In this document: piece after piece, positions 32,173-44,481 of the stretch | How the letters are laid out: the number at the start of each line of letters is the position of its first letter | Numbering within the stretch: the stretch's first letter is position 1 | Source: Pyxidicoccus trucidator | Lineage (GTDB): Bacteria; Myxococcota; Myxococcia; Myxococcales; Myxococcaceae | DNA length: 64,000 nucleotides | Assembly: GCF_010894435.1 (NCBI RefSeq) | Contig: NZ_JAAIXZ010000022.1 | Span: 62,001-126,000 of the forward strand | Reading direction: 5' to 3' | Notes under the pieces: model-generated | Database searches by the model: none | Told to the model about the DNA's origin: nothing | Seen by the model: the letters and a program-made list of their open reading frames with translations, nothing else | Program-made: the position numbers and the translations under genes

Positions 32173-34160
32173 GGCGTGCCTCCTTCCGCCGACGGCTCGG
32201 CGACCTTCACGATGTTGAACTCCACGCGGCGGTTGTTCTCGCGGCCCTTCGCCGTCGTGTTGGTGTCCACCGGCTTCGTCTCGCCGTGGCCCACCGCCTC
32301 CAGTCGCTCGGGCGCGATGCCCGCTTGCAGCAGGAAGCCCCGCACGTTGTTGGCGCGGCGCTGCGACAGGTCCAGGTTCTTCACATCGGAGCCCTGGTCA
32401 TCCGTGTGGCCCTCCACGCGCACCTGCTCGAGCTGGGGGTTGGCCTTGAGCACCGAGGCCACCTGCTGCAAGAGCGGGAAGGACTTCGCGAGGATGACGT
32501 CCTTGCCCGTGGCGAAGTGCACCTTGCCCAGGATGACGATGCGCGAGCTCTCCACGCGCACCTGCGCCTGCCCCTTGTCCGGGCACCCGTCTTCGTCCTT
32601 TGTGCCGTTGATGACCTCGGCCTCCAGCGGGCACGCGTCCGCCGCGTCCGCCACGCCGTCGCGGTCATTGTCCAGGTCCGGGCAGCCGTCCCCGTCCTCG
32701 AAGCCGTCCACGTCCTCGGCCGCCTTCGGGCACCTGTCTTCCAGGTCCAGCAGGCCATCTCCGTCCGTGTCCGCCGCCTCGGGCCGCAGCACCAGGGGCG
32801 CCACGGGCTGGCCATTCGTGCCCACGGGCTTCCAGGCCTCGGGGTCATCCGGGCAGCCGTCCGCGTCCTGGAAGTCGTTGCGCGTCTCCGCCTCGCCCGG
32901 GCACACGTCCGGACCGTCGAGGATGCCGTCCCCGTCGTCGTCCGCGTCCAGGCAGCCATCCTCGTCCTGGAAGCCGTCGAAGTCCTCGGGCCCCAGCGCG
33001 CAGGTGGCGGTGGACTTCGAGGGCGCGGAGGCGGACGCGGACTGGGTCCACGCCAGCCCCGCGAGCACGCGGAAGCCCGGCGTCCCATAGCCCCGGGTGA
33101 GGCCCGGCCCGGCGCCCACATGCGCGGCCAGCCCGTCCCGGAACTGGTACTTCAGCGCGGCGAGCACCTCCAGCGGCCGCTCCTCCGTGTTCGTCTCCTT
33201 CAGGCCCAGCGCGCCCGCCAGCGTGGCCTCCGCGGACAGCGCCTGCGTCAGCGCCACCTGCGCGCCCACGCCGTAGGCCAGCTCCGAGCCCACGCGCAGG
33301 TTGCGCAGCCGGGCCTCGCGCCGCAGGTTGAAGCCCACGTTGGCCAGCAGGCGCAGCCGCGTATCGGCCCAGTCCGCCACCACGCGGGGCTGGAAGGTCA
33401 GCCCGTCCGAGCCCAGGAAGCCGTCCGCGCCCGCGGTGGGCAGCGTCACCGGCGCCACCACGGCCACGTCCAGTCCGCCCTCGGTGGACAGCAGCCGCGC
33501 CTTGGGCACCAGCCGCAGGTCGCCCACGCCCGTGGCCTTCACGCCGCTGGCGAAGGTGGGGGAGATGGCGCCGGCCGGCTCGGACGTCGTGGTGGAGATG
33601 GGCAGCGCCACACCCAGCTCCAGCCTGTCGAACAGGGCGATGGCGCCCATCAAGTCCAACGTGAGCTGGCTGTCGACGATTCGGTAGACGAACGCGTCCT
33701 GCCGCGGGTCCAGCACGTTGAGCGGGTCATCCGCGTAGTTGAGCGACAGCCCCAGGTTCCAGCCCAGGTGCGGCCCCACGCGCGCGCCGTGCAGGCCGAG
33801 CACGTCATGGGCGCCCGGACCCGGCTTGTACTGCTGCACGTCGATGGCCTGCGAGGCCTCGGGCTGCGCCAGCGCCAGGCCGCCGGGCACCGCCAGCGCC
33901 AGCACCATTCCCGCAACCACCGAGGCCCACCGTCGCGCGTGGGCCACCCGGCGGAGCAGCGCGTGCCAGGCCTGTGAGAACGAGGCGATGCCCTCAGCGC
34001 CCCGCGAGCCGGGCTCGAAGTTGAAAGGCACCTTGTCGGGGTCTGCGCCCGCCGCCTTGGCGTCGTCAGTGCGGTCCTGCCCCTCCCGGGGGCCGCCCGG
34101 CACGATGGCCGGGGGGGCGGGAGGCGGCTGACGGGGGTCCGAATTGCATTGGCCGTTCAT
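32169..34160 (-). CDS. OmpA-family outer membrane protein with thrombospondin-3-type repeats and an unusual N-terminal extension
   Basis: 663 residues from ATG 34160, with GGTGAG upstream; GTG 34169 also fits. The first about 65 residues are soluble and Pro/Asp-rich, then come basic residues and a hydrophobic stretch (SVVAGMVLALAVPGGLALAQ) like a displaced signal peptide. A beta-barrel region is followed by Asp-rich calcium-type repeats (DFDGFQDEDGCLDADDDGDG, DTDGDGLLDLEDRCP). The C-terminal OmpA domain (VRVEGHTDDQGSDVKNLDLS, RENNRRVEFNIV) binds peptidoglycan. If the extension is not translated, a GTG at 33947 is the likely start. Coupled to the receiver gene upstream and fecR downstream. Confidence 0.85.
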   Translation of the reverse strand: MNGQCNSDPRQPPPAPPAIVPGGPREGQDRTDDAKAAGADPDKVPFNFEPGSRGAEGIASFSQAWHALLRRVAHARRWASVVAGMVLALAVPGGLALAQPEASQAIDVQQYKPGPGAHDVLGLHGARVGPHLGWNLGLSLNYADDPLNVLDPRQDAFVYRIVDSQLTLDLMGAIALFDRLELGVALPISTTTSEPAGAISPTFASGVKATGVGDLRLVPKARLLSTEGGLDVAVVAPVTLPTAGADGFLGSDGLTFQPRVVADWADTRLRLLANVGFNLRREARLRNLRVGSELAYGVGAQVALTQALSAEATLAGALGLKETNTEERPLEVLAALKYQFRDGLAAHVGAGPGLTRGYGTPGFRVLAGLAWTQSASASAPSKSTATCALGPEDFDGFQDEDGCLDADDDGDGILDGPDVCPGEAETRNDFQDADGCPDDPEAWKPVGTNGQPVAPLVLRPEAADTDGDGLLDLEDRCPKAAEDVDGFEDGDGCPDLDNDRDGVADAADACPLEAEVINGTKDEDGCPDKGQAQVRVESSRIVILGKVHFATGKDVILAKSFPLLQQVASVLKANPQLEQVRVEGHTDDQGSDVKNLDLSQRRANNVRGFLLQAGIAPERLEAVGHGETKPVDTNTTAKGRENNRRVEFNIVKVAEPSAEGGTP

Positions 34161-34165
34161 GGGGC

Positions 34166-34543
34166 TCACCGGGAGGCCGTGAGGAGCTGGGAGACGTGTT
34201 GGGCCAGCGCAGGCAGGGGTTGGGGTTTGGGCAGCACCAGGTCCACGCCCAGGCCCCGGGCCTTGTCCGTGATTTCCTGCGTGGCGAAGGCGGTGAGCAG
34301 CACCACCCGGGTGTCCGGGGAGAAGCGGCGCACGAAGTCCGCCAGCAGCAGCCCCTCCTCCGACTGCGTGCCGCTCAGACGCAAGTCACTGATGATGAGG
34401 TCGTACCGGCCCGTCGTCATCAGGTCCAGCGCCTCGTCCAGCGCCTGGGCGGAGTCCACCCGGTAGCCGGCGCTGGCGAAGAACTGGCCCAGGACCCAGC
34501 AGAGGGACGATTCGTCATCGACTATCAGGAGGTTCTGGGTCAC
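34166..34543 (-). CDS. Single-domain response regulator
   Basis: 125 residues from a GTG at 34543, placed just before the first receiver strand; ATG 34582 is an alternative. NLLIVDDESSLCWVLGQFF carries the acidic pair, YDLIISDLRLSG the phospho-acceptor, and VVLLTAFATQ plus LVLPKPQP the conserved Thr and Lys. No output domain, so it probably passes phosphate to, or binds, a partner. Its stop overlaps or closely precedes the OmpA start, tying a phospho-signal to the OmpA-FecR-CHASE2 run. Confidence 0.82.
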   Translation of the reverse strand: MTQNLLIVDDESSLCWVLGQFFASAGYRVDSAQALDEALDLMTTGRYDLIISDLRLSGTQSEEGLLLADFVRRFSPDTRVVLLTAFATQEITDKARGLGVDLVLPKPQPLPALAQHVSQLLTASR

Positions 34544-34653
34544 GGGCCGGAGCCGTGAGCAAGGTCGGGGCCACGGGTCCATGGGCACCCGGCCCCAGGT
34601 ATTTCCGACACTTGCGCGGCGCGCCGGGCCCGCCCGCCCGGGGGTCGTCCAGA

Positions 34654-38135
<3,482 letters not shown>

Positions 38136-38283
38136 GGGGGACGGGCGAAGCCGCGCGAGCCTAAACCGGAATCCGTGGCCGGACTGTTGCCGATGGACTT
38201 CCGGACTGGCGCCCCGGTGGGCCGGCGGGCGGGGAAACGGGCCCTCCAGGCCCAGATATTCCAAGCACTTGGAGGCGTTGGCG

Positions 38284-38314
38284 AAAAAAGCCGGGCCTGT
38301 CGATTCCAGGGCCC
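38284..38314 (-). terminator. Intrinsic terminator of the phosphoribosyltransferase gene
   Basis: On the minus strand GGGCC (complement of 38310-38314) pairs with GGCCC (complement of 38293-38297), followed at once by GGC and six T residues (complement of 38284-38289). About 77 bp beyond the stop at 38391. The stem is short. Confidence 0.45.
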
Positions 38315-38347
38315 CTCGTTCGACGTGAGCGAGGAGGAGACACGACG

Positions 38348-38539
38348 ATGTGGTTCTTGACGATGTGGATCGCGATGGCGTGCACGCCTGCTAGGGCGCC
38401 GGAGGCTGCTCCACGCCCGCGCCCGCCTCCGAGACAGCGCGGGCCAGCAGCTCCCGCACCTCCTCGTCCGAGGTCTGCGCGAAGTCGCGGAACCACAGCC
38501 CCACGGCGTAGAAGGGCTCCGGCATCCGAGCGCAGATGA
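38348..38539 (+). CDS. Doubtful small ORF with a perfect ribosome site
   Basis: 63 codons starting MWFLTMWIAMACTP, with GAGGAGGAGA eight bases before the ATG, then a Pro/Arg-rich tail antisense to the phosphoribosyltransferase gene. A sigma-54-like TGGCCGGACTGTTGC lies at 38176. The tail looks like a shadow of the opposite strand, so only the first about 14 codons are credible. Low confidence. Confidence 0.25.
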   Translation: MWFLTMWIAMACTPARAPEAAPRPRPPPRQRGPAAPAPPRPRSARSRGTTAPRRRRAPASERR

Positions 38540-39074
38540 CCTCGTCCGCCTCGGCGGCCAGGTCCTCGCAGGACTCGACGGCCCCCACCGGCACGGCGAC
38601 GACGATGCGGGCGGGCGCCTGCTGGCGGAGCGCGGCCACGGCGGCACGCATGGTGGTTCCGGTGGCCAGGCCGTCATCCACGAGGATGACGGTGCGCCCG
38701 CGCACGTCCGGAGGCGCGCGCCCGTCGCGGTAGCGCAGCTCGCGCCGCTGGAGCTCCCGGCCCTCGCGCTCGGCGGTGGCGTCAATCTGCTCCCGGGAGA
38801 TGCTCAGCTCCTCCACCACCTCGCGGTTGATGACGCGCATGCCCCCGGAGGCGATGGCCCCCATGGCCAGCTCCTCGTGCCGGGGCGCCCCCAGCTTGCG
38901 CACGAGGAACACGTCCATCGGCACGCCCAGCTGGCGCGCCACCACGTAGCCCACCGGCACGCCGCCCCTCGGCAGTGCCAGCACCAGTGCGTCCGGCTGG
39001 TGCGCGTAGTGCCGCAACAGGTCCGCGAGCACACGGCCTCCCTCGTATCGGTCCAGGAACTCCGGCCCTCGCAT
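38391..39074 (-). CDS. Phosphoribosyltransferase-family protein
   Basis: 227 residues, ATG 39074 with GGAGGAG. The PRPP-binding signature is VILVDDGLATGTTMRAAV, preceded by VLALPRGGVPVGYVVARQLG and VFLVRKLGAPRHEELAMGAI. This is the free-standing phosphoribosyltransferase type often met in stress or signalling clusters, not a dedicated purine or pyrimidine enzyme. The substrate cannot be read from sequence. No partner gene such as the alpha/beta-hydrolase or erythromycin-esterase fusions seen in relatives is adjacent. Confidence 0.85.
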   Translation of the reverse strand: MRGPEFLDRYEGGRVLADLLRHYAHQPDALVLALPRGGVPVGYVVARQLGVPMDVFLVRKLGAPRHEELAMGAIASGGMRVINREVVEELSISREQIDATAEREGRELQRRELRYRDGRAPPDVRGRTVILVDDGLATGTTMRAAVAALRQQAPARIVVAVPVGAVESCEDLAAEADEVICARMPEPFYAVGLWFRDFAQTSDEEVRELLARAVSEAGAGVEQPPAP

Positions 39075-39212
39075 GTTCCGCTCCTCCCGCCCCACCTCGG
39101 GACGAACCCTCATGAGAGGAACCTGGACACCTTGGGAGGGGAGGGGAACGGGGCGCGCGGGGCGCGCCTGTCCCCTACCCTGGGACACGCGGGGGGTACG
39201 GGCGGGCCCCGC

Positions 39213-39431
39213 CTACGCGATGATTTCGGGCTTGCCCGGCTGGGTGGGCATGGGCGGGTCATGGATGCCGGGCGGAGTGATGTCCGGATGCTGGGGCGGT
39301 TCGATTTCCGGCGGCGCGCGCGTGGGGGGCTCGATTTCCGGCGGCTGTCGGGTGGGCGGCTCGCGCTCGGGCGCCGGGGCCGGCTCCGGGTTCTTCACGG
39401 GGGCGCCAGGCGTGGTCTGCGGTCCAGCCAT
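39213..39431 (-). CDS. Small proline/glutamate-rich protein
   Basis: 72 residues, ATG 39431 preceded by a strong GAGGAGA site. Composition is extreme: repeated PPEIEPPTR-like units (PPTRQPPEIEPPTRAPPEIE) and no hydrophobic core, so it is intrinsically disordered. No signal peptide. I recognise no family. The good ribosome site and regular repeat argue that it is translated. It lies between a kinase gene and the phosphoribosyltransferase gene on the same strand. Confidence 0.6.
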   Translation of the reverse strand: MAGPQTTPGAPVKNPEPAPAPEREPPTRQPPEIEPPTRAPPEIEPPQHPDITPPGIHDPPMPTQPGKPEIIA

Positions 39432-39627
39432 GTGTCGTGTCTCCTCGCTCGGTCAAAGGTCCATCAGCCCGTTCAGCATGGGCACGCCCGGGCAGGCGGG
39501 CACCGCCTCCGTCGCCGACTGAACGAGCCGGTGACGCCCGCCTGACTGCCTGGGGGCCGGGCGCGGCCTGTCCGGCGGGCGCTCCTCCGGGGTCGGCTCC
39601 AGCGGGAGCGCGCAATCCCTCACCGGC

Positions 39628-41442
39628 TCACCCCGGGTAGGCGCAGTCCTCCATCGCGAGGGCGCGGGGCAGCCGCACCGAGAACTCGGTGCCATGGGTC
39701 GAGGACGAGCGGACGGTGATGCTCCCGCCGTGGGCCAGCACGAGCTGCTGGACGATGTAGAGCCCCAGCCCCAGGCCCCGCCGGCCACCGTTTCCCGGGG
39801 CCTGCTTGAAGGGGTCGAAGATGTGGGGCAGCAGCTCCGCCGGCACGGGCGTTCCACGGTTGTGGACGGTCAGCACCACGTCCGGGCCGTCCTCCCGCAG
39901 CTCCACCCGCACGGGGGCCACCACATCTCCGTGTACGAGTGCGTTGCCCACCAGGTTGGACACCACCTGGGCCAGCCGGTCCGGGTCCCAATCCCCGGCG
40001 TGCGTGCCTCGTGCGCAGGACAGGGCGACCCGCCCCGGGTACGTCAGCTCGAACTCCGCCACGGTGTCCTGCACCAGCGCGCACAGGTCCGTGGACCGCC
40101 GCTCCAGGGGGATGCCGCCGCCCACGGACGCGCGTGTGAAGTCCAGCAGGTCGTTGATCATCCGCGCCATCCGGTCCCCGCTGGTGGAGATGCGTCGCAC
40201 CCCCTCCATCACCGACTCCGGCACGCCTTCTCGCCGCAGGAGCAATTGCGCGGTGAGGGAGATGTTGCTCAGCGGGTTGCGCAGGTCATGGCCGACGATG
40301 CCCAGCAGCCGGTCCTGGAACTGCTCCACGCGCTTCTGCTCGGTGACGTCCCGGGCGAAGACGGCGACGCCGCCCTCGCGCGTGGGGTAGGCGCTGATGC
40401 TCGTCCACTGGTCCAGCGGCGCGTAGTACGCGTCGAACCGGACGGACACCCGCTCCTCCACCACGCGGTGGTACTCCACCCAGAAGGGCGAGTCGGGATT
40501 CGCGGAGTCCGGGAACACCTCCCAGAAGAGGCGCCCCAGCGTCTCCTCGCGCCGCGTCCGCGACAGGCGCTGCTGGTTCTCGTTCACCAGCACGAAGCGG
40601 AAATCCCGGTCGAGCACGAACATCGCGTCCCCGTGCTCCAGCACCTCCACCGCGCGCTCGTGCTCGCGCAGCATCCGCTCGCGCTCCGCGGCCTCGCGCT
40701 TGCGCTCGGTGATGTCGTGGAAGAAGACGGACAGGCCCCCGTCCTCCGTCGGATGGGCGCGCACCTCGAACCAGCGATTCCAGGGGACGTACAGCGTCTC
40801 GAACGAGTCGGGGGCCCCCGCGTCGATGACCCGCCGGAAGTGCCGCTCCAGCTCCGTTTCATGTGACTCGGGGAACACCTCGTGGAAGAAGCGGCCCACG
40901 CTGCGCTCACGCCGCACGCCCAGCACCTGCTCGGCCCGGGGATTCACGTCGGTGAGCCGCCACTCCCGGTCGAAGGCGTAGTAGCCGTCGGACATGTTCT
41001 CCAGCAGCCGCGCCCGGTGGAGCTGGGCGCGCGCCGCCTCGTCCCGGTTGCGCACCCGCTCGGTGACGTCCACCAGCGTGCCCAGGAAGCGCGCCGGCCG
41101 GCCTTCTCCGTCGAAGAAGGTCCGCCCGTTGGCGGCGACCCAGCGCACGCCCCGCGGGGTGGAGATGCGGTACTCCAGGGAGTAGTGGCCGTCTCCCTCC
41201 GGTCGCAGCGCCTGTCGGATGGCGGCCTGCGTCTTCACCCGGTCCTCGGGGTAGACGCGCCGCAGGAAGTCCTCCAGGCCCATGGGCGTGTCGGGCGGAA
41301 GGCCGAAGAGGGCCTTCGCCCGAGCGTCCCAGGTCAGCTGTCCCGTGCGCGGGTCGTAGTCCCACGTGCCAAGGCCGGTGGCCTCCACGGCGAGCCTCAG
41401 CCGCTCACGGTCCTGTTCGATGGCGTCCCCATCCCGGGCCAT
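39628..41442 (-). CDS. Soluble multi-PAS sensor histidine kinase
   Basis: 604 residues, ATG 41442 with GGGGAG. No membrane segment. Three PAS/PAC units (AVEATGLGTWDYDPRTGQ; LLENMSDGYYAFDREWRLT; VEVLEHGDAMFVLDRDFRF), each followed by a PAC end such as GTLVDVTERV and VFFHDITERK. H385 is in GIVGHDLRNPLSNI, then NLVGNALVHGD and GLGLGLYIVQQLV of the ATPase domain. No receiver gene is adjacent, so it is an orphan kinase. Divergent from the sigma-54-driven exported protein gene at 41687. Confidence 0.92.
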   Translation of the reverse strand: MARDGDAIEQDRERLRLAVEATGLGTWDYDPRTGQLTWDARAKALFGLPPDTPMGLEDFLRRVYPEDRVKTQAAIRQALRPEGDGHYSLEYRISTPRGVRWVAANGRTFFDGEGRPARFLGTLVDVTERVRNRDEAARAQLHRARLLENMSDGYYAFDREWRLTDVNPRAEQVLGVRRERSVGRFFHEVFPESHETELERHFRRVIDAGAPDSFETLYVPWNRWFEVRAHPTEDGGLSVFFHDITERKREAAERERMLREHERAVEVLEHGDAMFVLDRDFRFVLVNENQQRLSRTRREETLGRLFWEVFPDSANPDSPFWVEYHRVVEERVSVRFDAYYAPLDQWTSISAYPTREGGVAVFARDVTEQKRVEQFQDRLLGIVGHDLRNPLSNISLTAQLLLRREGVPESVMEGVRRISTSGDRMARMINDLLDFTRASVGGGIPLERRSTDLCALVQDTVAEFELTYPGRVALSCARGTHAGDWDPDRLAQVVSNLVGNALVHGDVVAPVRVELREDGPDVVLTVHNRGTPVPAELLPHIFDPFKQAPGNGGRRGLGLGLYIVQQLVLAHGGSITVRSSSTHGTEFSVRLPRALAMEDCAYPG

Positions 41443-41548
41443 GCACTCCCCTGGGCCCGTGTAGGTGGCGTGTCGGCGGGCCTCCCTTGGGAGGTGGACC
41501 TCTGCGGATGGTTTCGGAAGGGGCCCGCGCCCGCCTGCCCTCCGGCCG

Positions 41549-41563
41549 GCGCAAGTCTTGCGC
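41549..41563. promoter_or_regulatory. GCGCAA-N3-TTGCGC palindrome, copy 1
   Basis: GCGCAAGTCTTGCGC is a perfect inverted repeat 62 bp upstream of a strong sigma-54 element. The same GCGCAA-N3-TTGCGC motif recurs at 53251 upstream of another sigma-54-like element, so it is likely a shared enhancer site. Confidence 0.6.
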
Positions 41564-41624
41564 GTCCACCGTGCGGCGCGCGGTTTCTGCGTCTGGCGCC
41601 GTCGCCCCTGCCTTCACCGGCACG

Positions 41625-41640
41625 TGGCGCGAGGCTTGCT
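41625..41640 (+). promoter_or_regulatory. Sigma-54 promoter
   Basis: TGGCGCGAGGCTTGCT matches TGGCACG-N4-TTGCT at 11 of 12 positions with the invariant GG-N10-GC. Transcription would start near 41651, giving a leader of about 36 bases before the ATG at 41687. Confidence 0.65.
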
Positions 41641-41686
41641 CAAGGCCCGGGTGCCAGGCCCGGTGGGCCGGCCGATGGGAGACCTC

Positions 41687-42520
41687 ATGGCCTTGCGTGA
41701 CGCGATTCCGGTGTGCCTCTGCCTGCTGCTCACCGCGAGCGTGGGGGAGGCGAGCGGCCTGGAGCCCGGCTCTCCCCTCCTGGCCCTTCCGCGCAAGGAG
41801 GCCGTGAAGGCGCCGGCGCCCCGCTCGCGCGAGGTGTCCCTGGCGGGCTTCCTGGAGTCGCCGGGCCGCGACGTGGCGCGGGTGCGGCTCTGGCTGCGCC
41901 ACAACCGCGAGGCGCGCGAGGTGGAGGAGGGCGTGCGCGAGTTCCTGGAGCGGCTCATCCAGCTCACCGCCGAGGCGCCTCCGGAAATGGTGTTCGCGCA
42001 CGAGCGGGTGATGCTGGACGCGGAGGCGCTGGCGGCGGACGGAGAGCTGCTCGCGCTGGCAGACGCGCGCACGGAGCTGCTGGCAGGGCACGGCCGGATG
42101 GACCCGGACTTCCACGTGCTCGAGGGCGAACGCCCCGCGCCCTGGACACGCGACGGGGTGATGGACCGCGAGGCGCTGGTGGGCCTCGTCTTCGCGCGCA
42201 CGGGCCGGGCCGCCGCGCTGCCGCCGGAGGTGGAGCGGCTGCTGGCGGAGCTGGCCGCGTTGGAGCGTCGGCTGGACGCGCACGAGAACCAGCTGCTGCC
42301 GGTGGCCGAGGAGGCCCTGGGCGCGGCGCTCCTGGGGCTGGCGTCGGGGGAGGCGACGATGCGCGAGGTGGTCCACGGCCTCCACTTCCTGAAGCACCAG
42401 CAGCGGCGGCGGTTGGACCTGCGCGTGCACCGGGAACTGCTGTTGTTGGAGGTGGCCCGGCGGGCCGGCTGCGCGGTGGAGGCCCTGCCTCTCGTCACGG
42501 CGCCGGAGCAGGCCGGCTAG
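41687..42520 (+). CDS. Exported helical protein of unknown function
   Basis: 277 residues from ATG 41687, with GGGAG six bases upstream; an ATG 12 bases earlier is less well placed. Signal peptide ALRDAIPVCLCLLLTASVGEA. The mature part is charged helix throughout (RVRLWLRHNREAREVEEGVR, LAALERRLDAHENQLLPVAE, LHFLKHQQRRRLDLRVHREL) with no known domain. It is probably periplasmic. It has the clearest sigma-54 promoter in the window plus a palindromic enhancer-like site, so expression is likely conditional (development or stress). Confidence 0.72.
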   Translation: MALRDAIPVCLCLLLTASVGEASGLEPGSPLLALPRKEAVKAPAPRSREVSLAGFLESPGRDVARVRLWLRHNREAREVEEGVREFLERLIQLTAEAPPEMVFAHERVMLDAEALAADGELLALADARTELLAGHGRMDPDFHVLEGERPAPWTRDGVMDREALVGLVFARTGRAAALPPEVERLLAELAALERRLDAHENQLLPVAEEALGAALLGLASGEATMREVVHGLHFLKHQQRRRLDLRVHRELLLLEVARRAGCAVEALPLVTAPEQAG

Positions 42521-42602
42521 AGGCGCCCGACGACGCACCCGCGCCGGGACAATCTCCCAGCGCCCGGACGTTCTGTGCGGTTAGGCTCCACCCCTGGAAA
42601 TC

Positions 42603-43793
42603 ATGGCGGAAACCCTGCTCGAGGAATTGAAACGGTACGTGGGCTTCGGCGTGGAGGACGAGCGTGCCCTCGTCGCCCTGCATGCCATCGCGAAGCCGCA
42701 CTTCCCCCGCATTGCCCGCGTCTTCTACGACCGCATCCTGGAGCACGAGGGGGCGCGCCAGGCGCTGGAGGGGGGCGAGAGCCAGGTGGGCCACCTCCGG
42801 GGCACGCTGGAAATCTGGATGAGCCAGCTCATGAGCGGCCCGTGGGACGAGGCCTACTACGAGCTGCGCTGCCGCATCGGCCGCATGCACGTGCGCATCT
42901 CCCTGCCACAGCACTACATGTTCGGCGCGATGAACGTCCTGCGCCAGGAGCTCAACGGCCTCATCGACGAGGCGTACCTGGACAAGCCGCAGGCGCTGCG
43001 GGCGGCGCGCACGGCGCTGGGGAAGATTCTCGACCTGGAGCTGGCCATCATGCTCCACACCTACCGCGAGGACCTGCTGGCGCAGCAGGCGCGCAACGAG
43101 CGGCTGTCCACCTTCGGCCAGCTCGTGGGCTCCATCGGCCACGAGCTGCGCAACCCGCTGGGCGTCATCGAGACGTCGCTCTACATCCTCAAGGGCCGCC
43201 CGGGCGCCGTGGACGAGCGCACCGCCAAGCACCTGGTCCGCATCGGCGAGCAGGTGGGCATCGCCAACCGCATCGTCTCCGACTTGCTGGACATGATTCG
43301 GGACAGGCCCCTCCAGCGGCAGGAGGTGTGGCTGGACGAGGTGTGGCAGGAAGCCCTCAACGCCGTGCAGCGGCCGGAGTCCGTGGCCGTGCGCGAGGAG
43401 GGGCTCGCCGCGCTCCCGGCCGTCCAGGGGGACGCGGGCCAGCTGCGCCAGGTGTTCGTCAACCTGCTGGAGAACGCGGTGCAGGCGCTGGAGGAGTCGG
43501 GCGGCTCCATCTCCCTGTCCGCCGCCGCGCCGGACAAGGGAATGGTGGAGCTGGTGCTGGAGGACTCGGGCCCCGGCGTGAGCGACACCATCCGCCGCCG
43601 CCTCTTCGAGCCGCTGATGACCACGAAGGCGCGTGGCATCGGCCTGGGCCTGCCCCTCGTCAAGCGCATCCTGGAGCGGCACGGCGGCGGCATCTCCTAT
43701 CAGCCTCGTGACGGTGCCGGCGCGCGCTTCGTGCTCCGGCTTCCCCTCCTGCCCGCGGAGGACGCGAATGCGTCAGTACCTTCTGCTGGATGA
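42603..43793 (+). CDS. Globin-coupled sensor histidine kinase
   Basis: 396 residues. Residues 1 to about 160 form a protoglobin sensor domain. The proximal haem ligand should be H96 in IGRMHVRISLPQHYMFG, the usual globin-coupled-sensor pattern. The kinase core follows directly with H180 in SIGHELRNPLGVI and an ATPase domain (NLLENAVQALEESGG, EDSGPGVS, GIGLGLPLVKRIL). It should sense oxygen or NO in the cytoplasm. The next two genes (double receiver, receiver-kinase) overlap it, forming a three-gene relay. Confidence 0.9.
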   Translation: MAETLLEELKRYVGFGVEDERALVALHAIAKPHFPRIARVFYDRILEHEGARQALEGGESQVGHLRGTLEIWMSQLMSGPWDEAYYELRCRIGRMHVRISLPQHYMFGAMNVLRQELNGLIDEAYLDKPQALRAARTALGKILDLELAIMLHTYREDLLAQQARNERLSTFGQLVGSIGHELRNPLGVIETSLYILKGRPGAVDERTAKHLVRIGEQVGIANRIVSDLLDMIRDRPLQRQEVWLDEVWQEALNAVQRPESVAVREEGLAALPAVQGDAGQLRQVFVNLLENAVQALEESGGSISLSAAAPDKGMVELVLEDSGPGVSDTIRRRLFEPLMTTKARGIGLGLPLVKRILERHGGGISYQPRDGAGARFVLRLPLLPAEDANASVPSAG

Positions 43794-44481
43794 CAACCGC
43801 GCGTTCGCGGAGAACCTCGCGGAGATTCTTCGCGACGAGGGCAACCAGGCCACCGTCGTCACCAGCGGTGACGAGGCCCTGCGGCTGGCGCGCACCACGC
43901 GCTTCGACGCGCTGCTGACGGACATGCGCATGCCCGGCATGTCCGGCGCGGACGCGGTGCACCACCTGCGCCGGGTGGACCCGGGGCTGGCCGCGGTGGT
44001 CATCACCGCGTACCCCCGCGAGGACGACCTGGAGACGGCGCGGCGCGAGGGGCTGTTCGCGGTGCTGCCCAAGCCCGTGCCCATCCCCACGCTGGTGGGG
44101 CTGCTCTCCTGCGCCCGCCGGGACGGGCTGGTGGTGCTGGTGGAGGACGACCCGGCGCTGAGCGACAACCTCACCGAGCTGCTGCGCTCGCGAGGCTTCT
44201 CGTGCGTGACGGCGGCCTCGGTGCTGGACGCGGAGCGCATCGCCTGCATGGAGCCCTTCGCCGCGCTGGTGGACCTGCGCGTGCCCGGAGGCCCGGACGG
44301 CGAGGCGCTGCGGCGGCTGCGCGCGCGCTTCCCCCACCTGCCCATCTTCATCATGACGGCCTATCCGGACGTGGCGCCGATGGAGGGCGCCTCGGGCGTC
44401 TTCTCCAAGCCCTTCGACTCCGGCGTGCTGCTCCAGGCGCTGGAAACCGTGCACGCCTCGCGTGCCTCCCGTGTCCCATGA
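43768..44481 (+). CDS. Tandem double receiver protein
   Basis: 237 residues from ATG 43768 after GGAGGA, overlapping the globin kinase by 26 bases. Two receiver domains in one chain: D52 in LLTDMRMPGMSG and D169 in ALVDLRVPGGPDG, each with its own acidic pair (LLLDDNRAF; LVEDDPAL). No output domain. Such proteins pass phosphate between kinases or act as a sink. Its stop overlaps the start of the receiver-kinase gene (ATGA). Confidence 0.9.
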   Translation: MRQYLLLDDNRAFAENLAEILRDEGNQATVVTSGDEALRLARTTRFDALLTDMRMPGMSGADAVHHLRRVDPGLAAVVITAYPREDDLETARREGLFAVLPKPVPIPTLVGLLSCARRDGLVVLVEDDPALSDNLTELLRSRGFSCVTAASVLDAERIACMEPFAALVDLRVPGGPDGEALRRLRARFPHLPIFIMTAYPDVAPMEGASGVFSKPFDSGVLLQALETVHASRASRVP

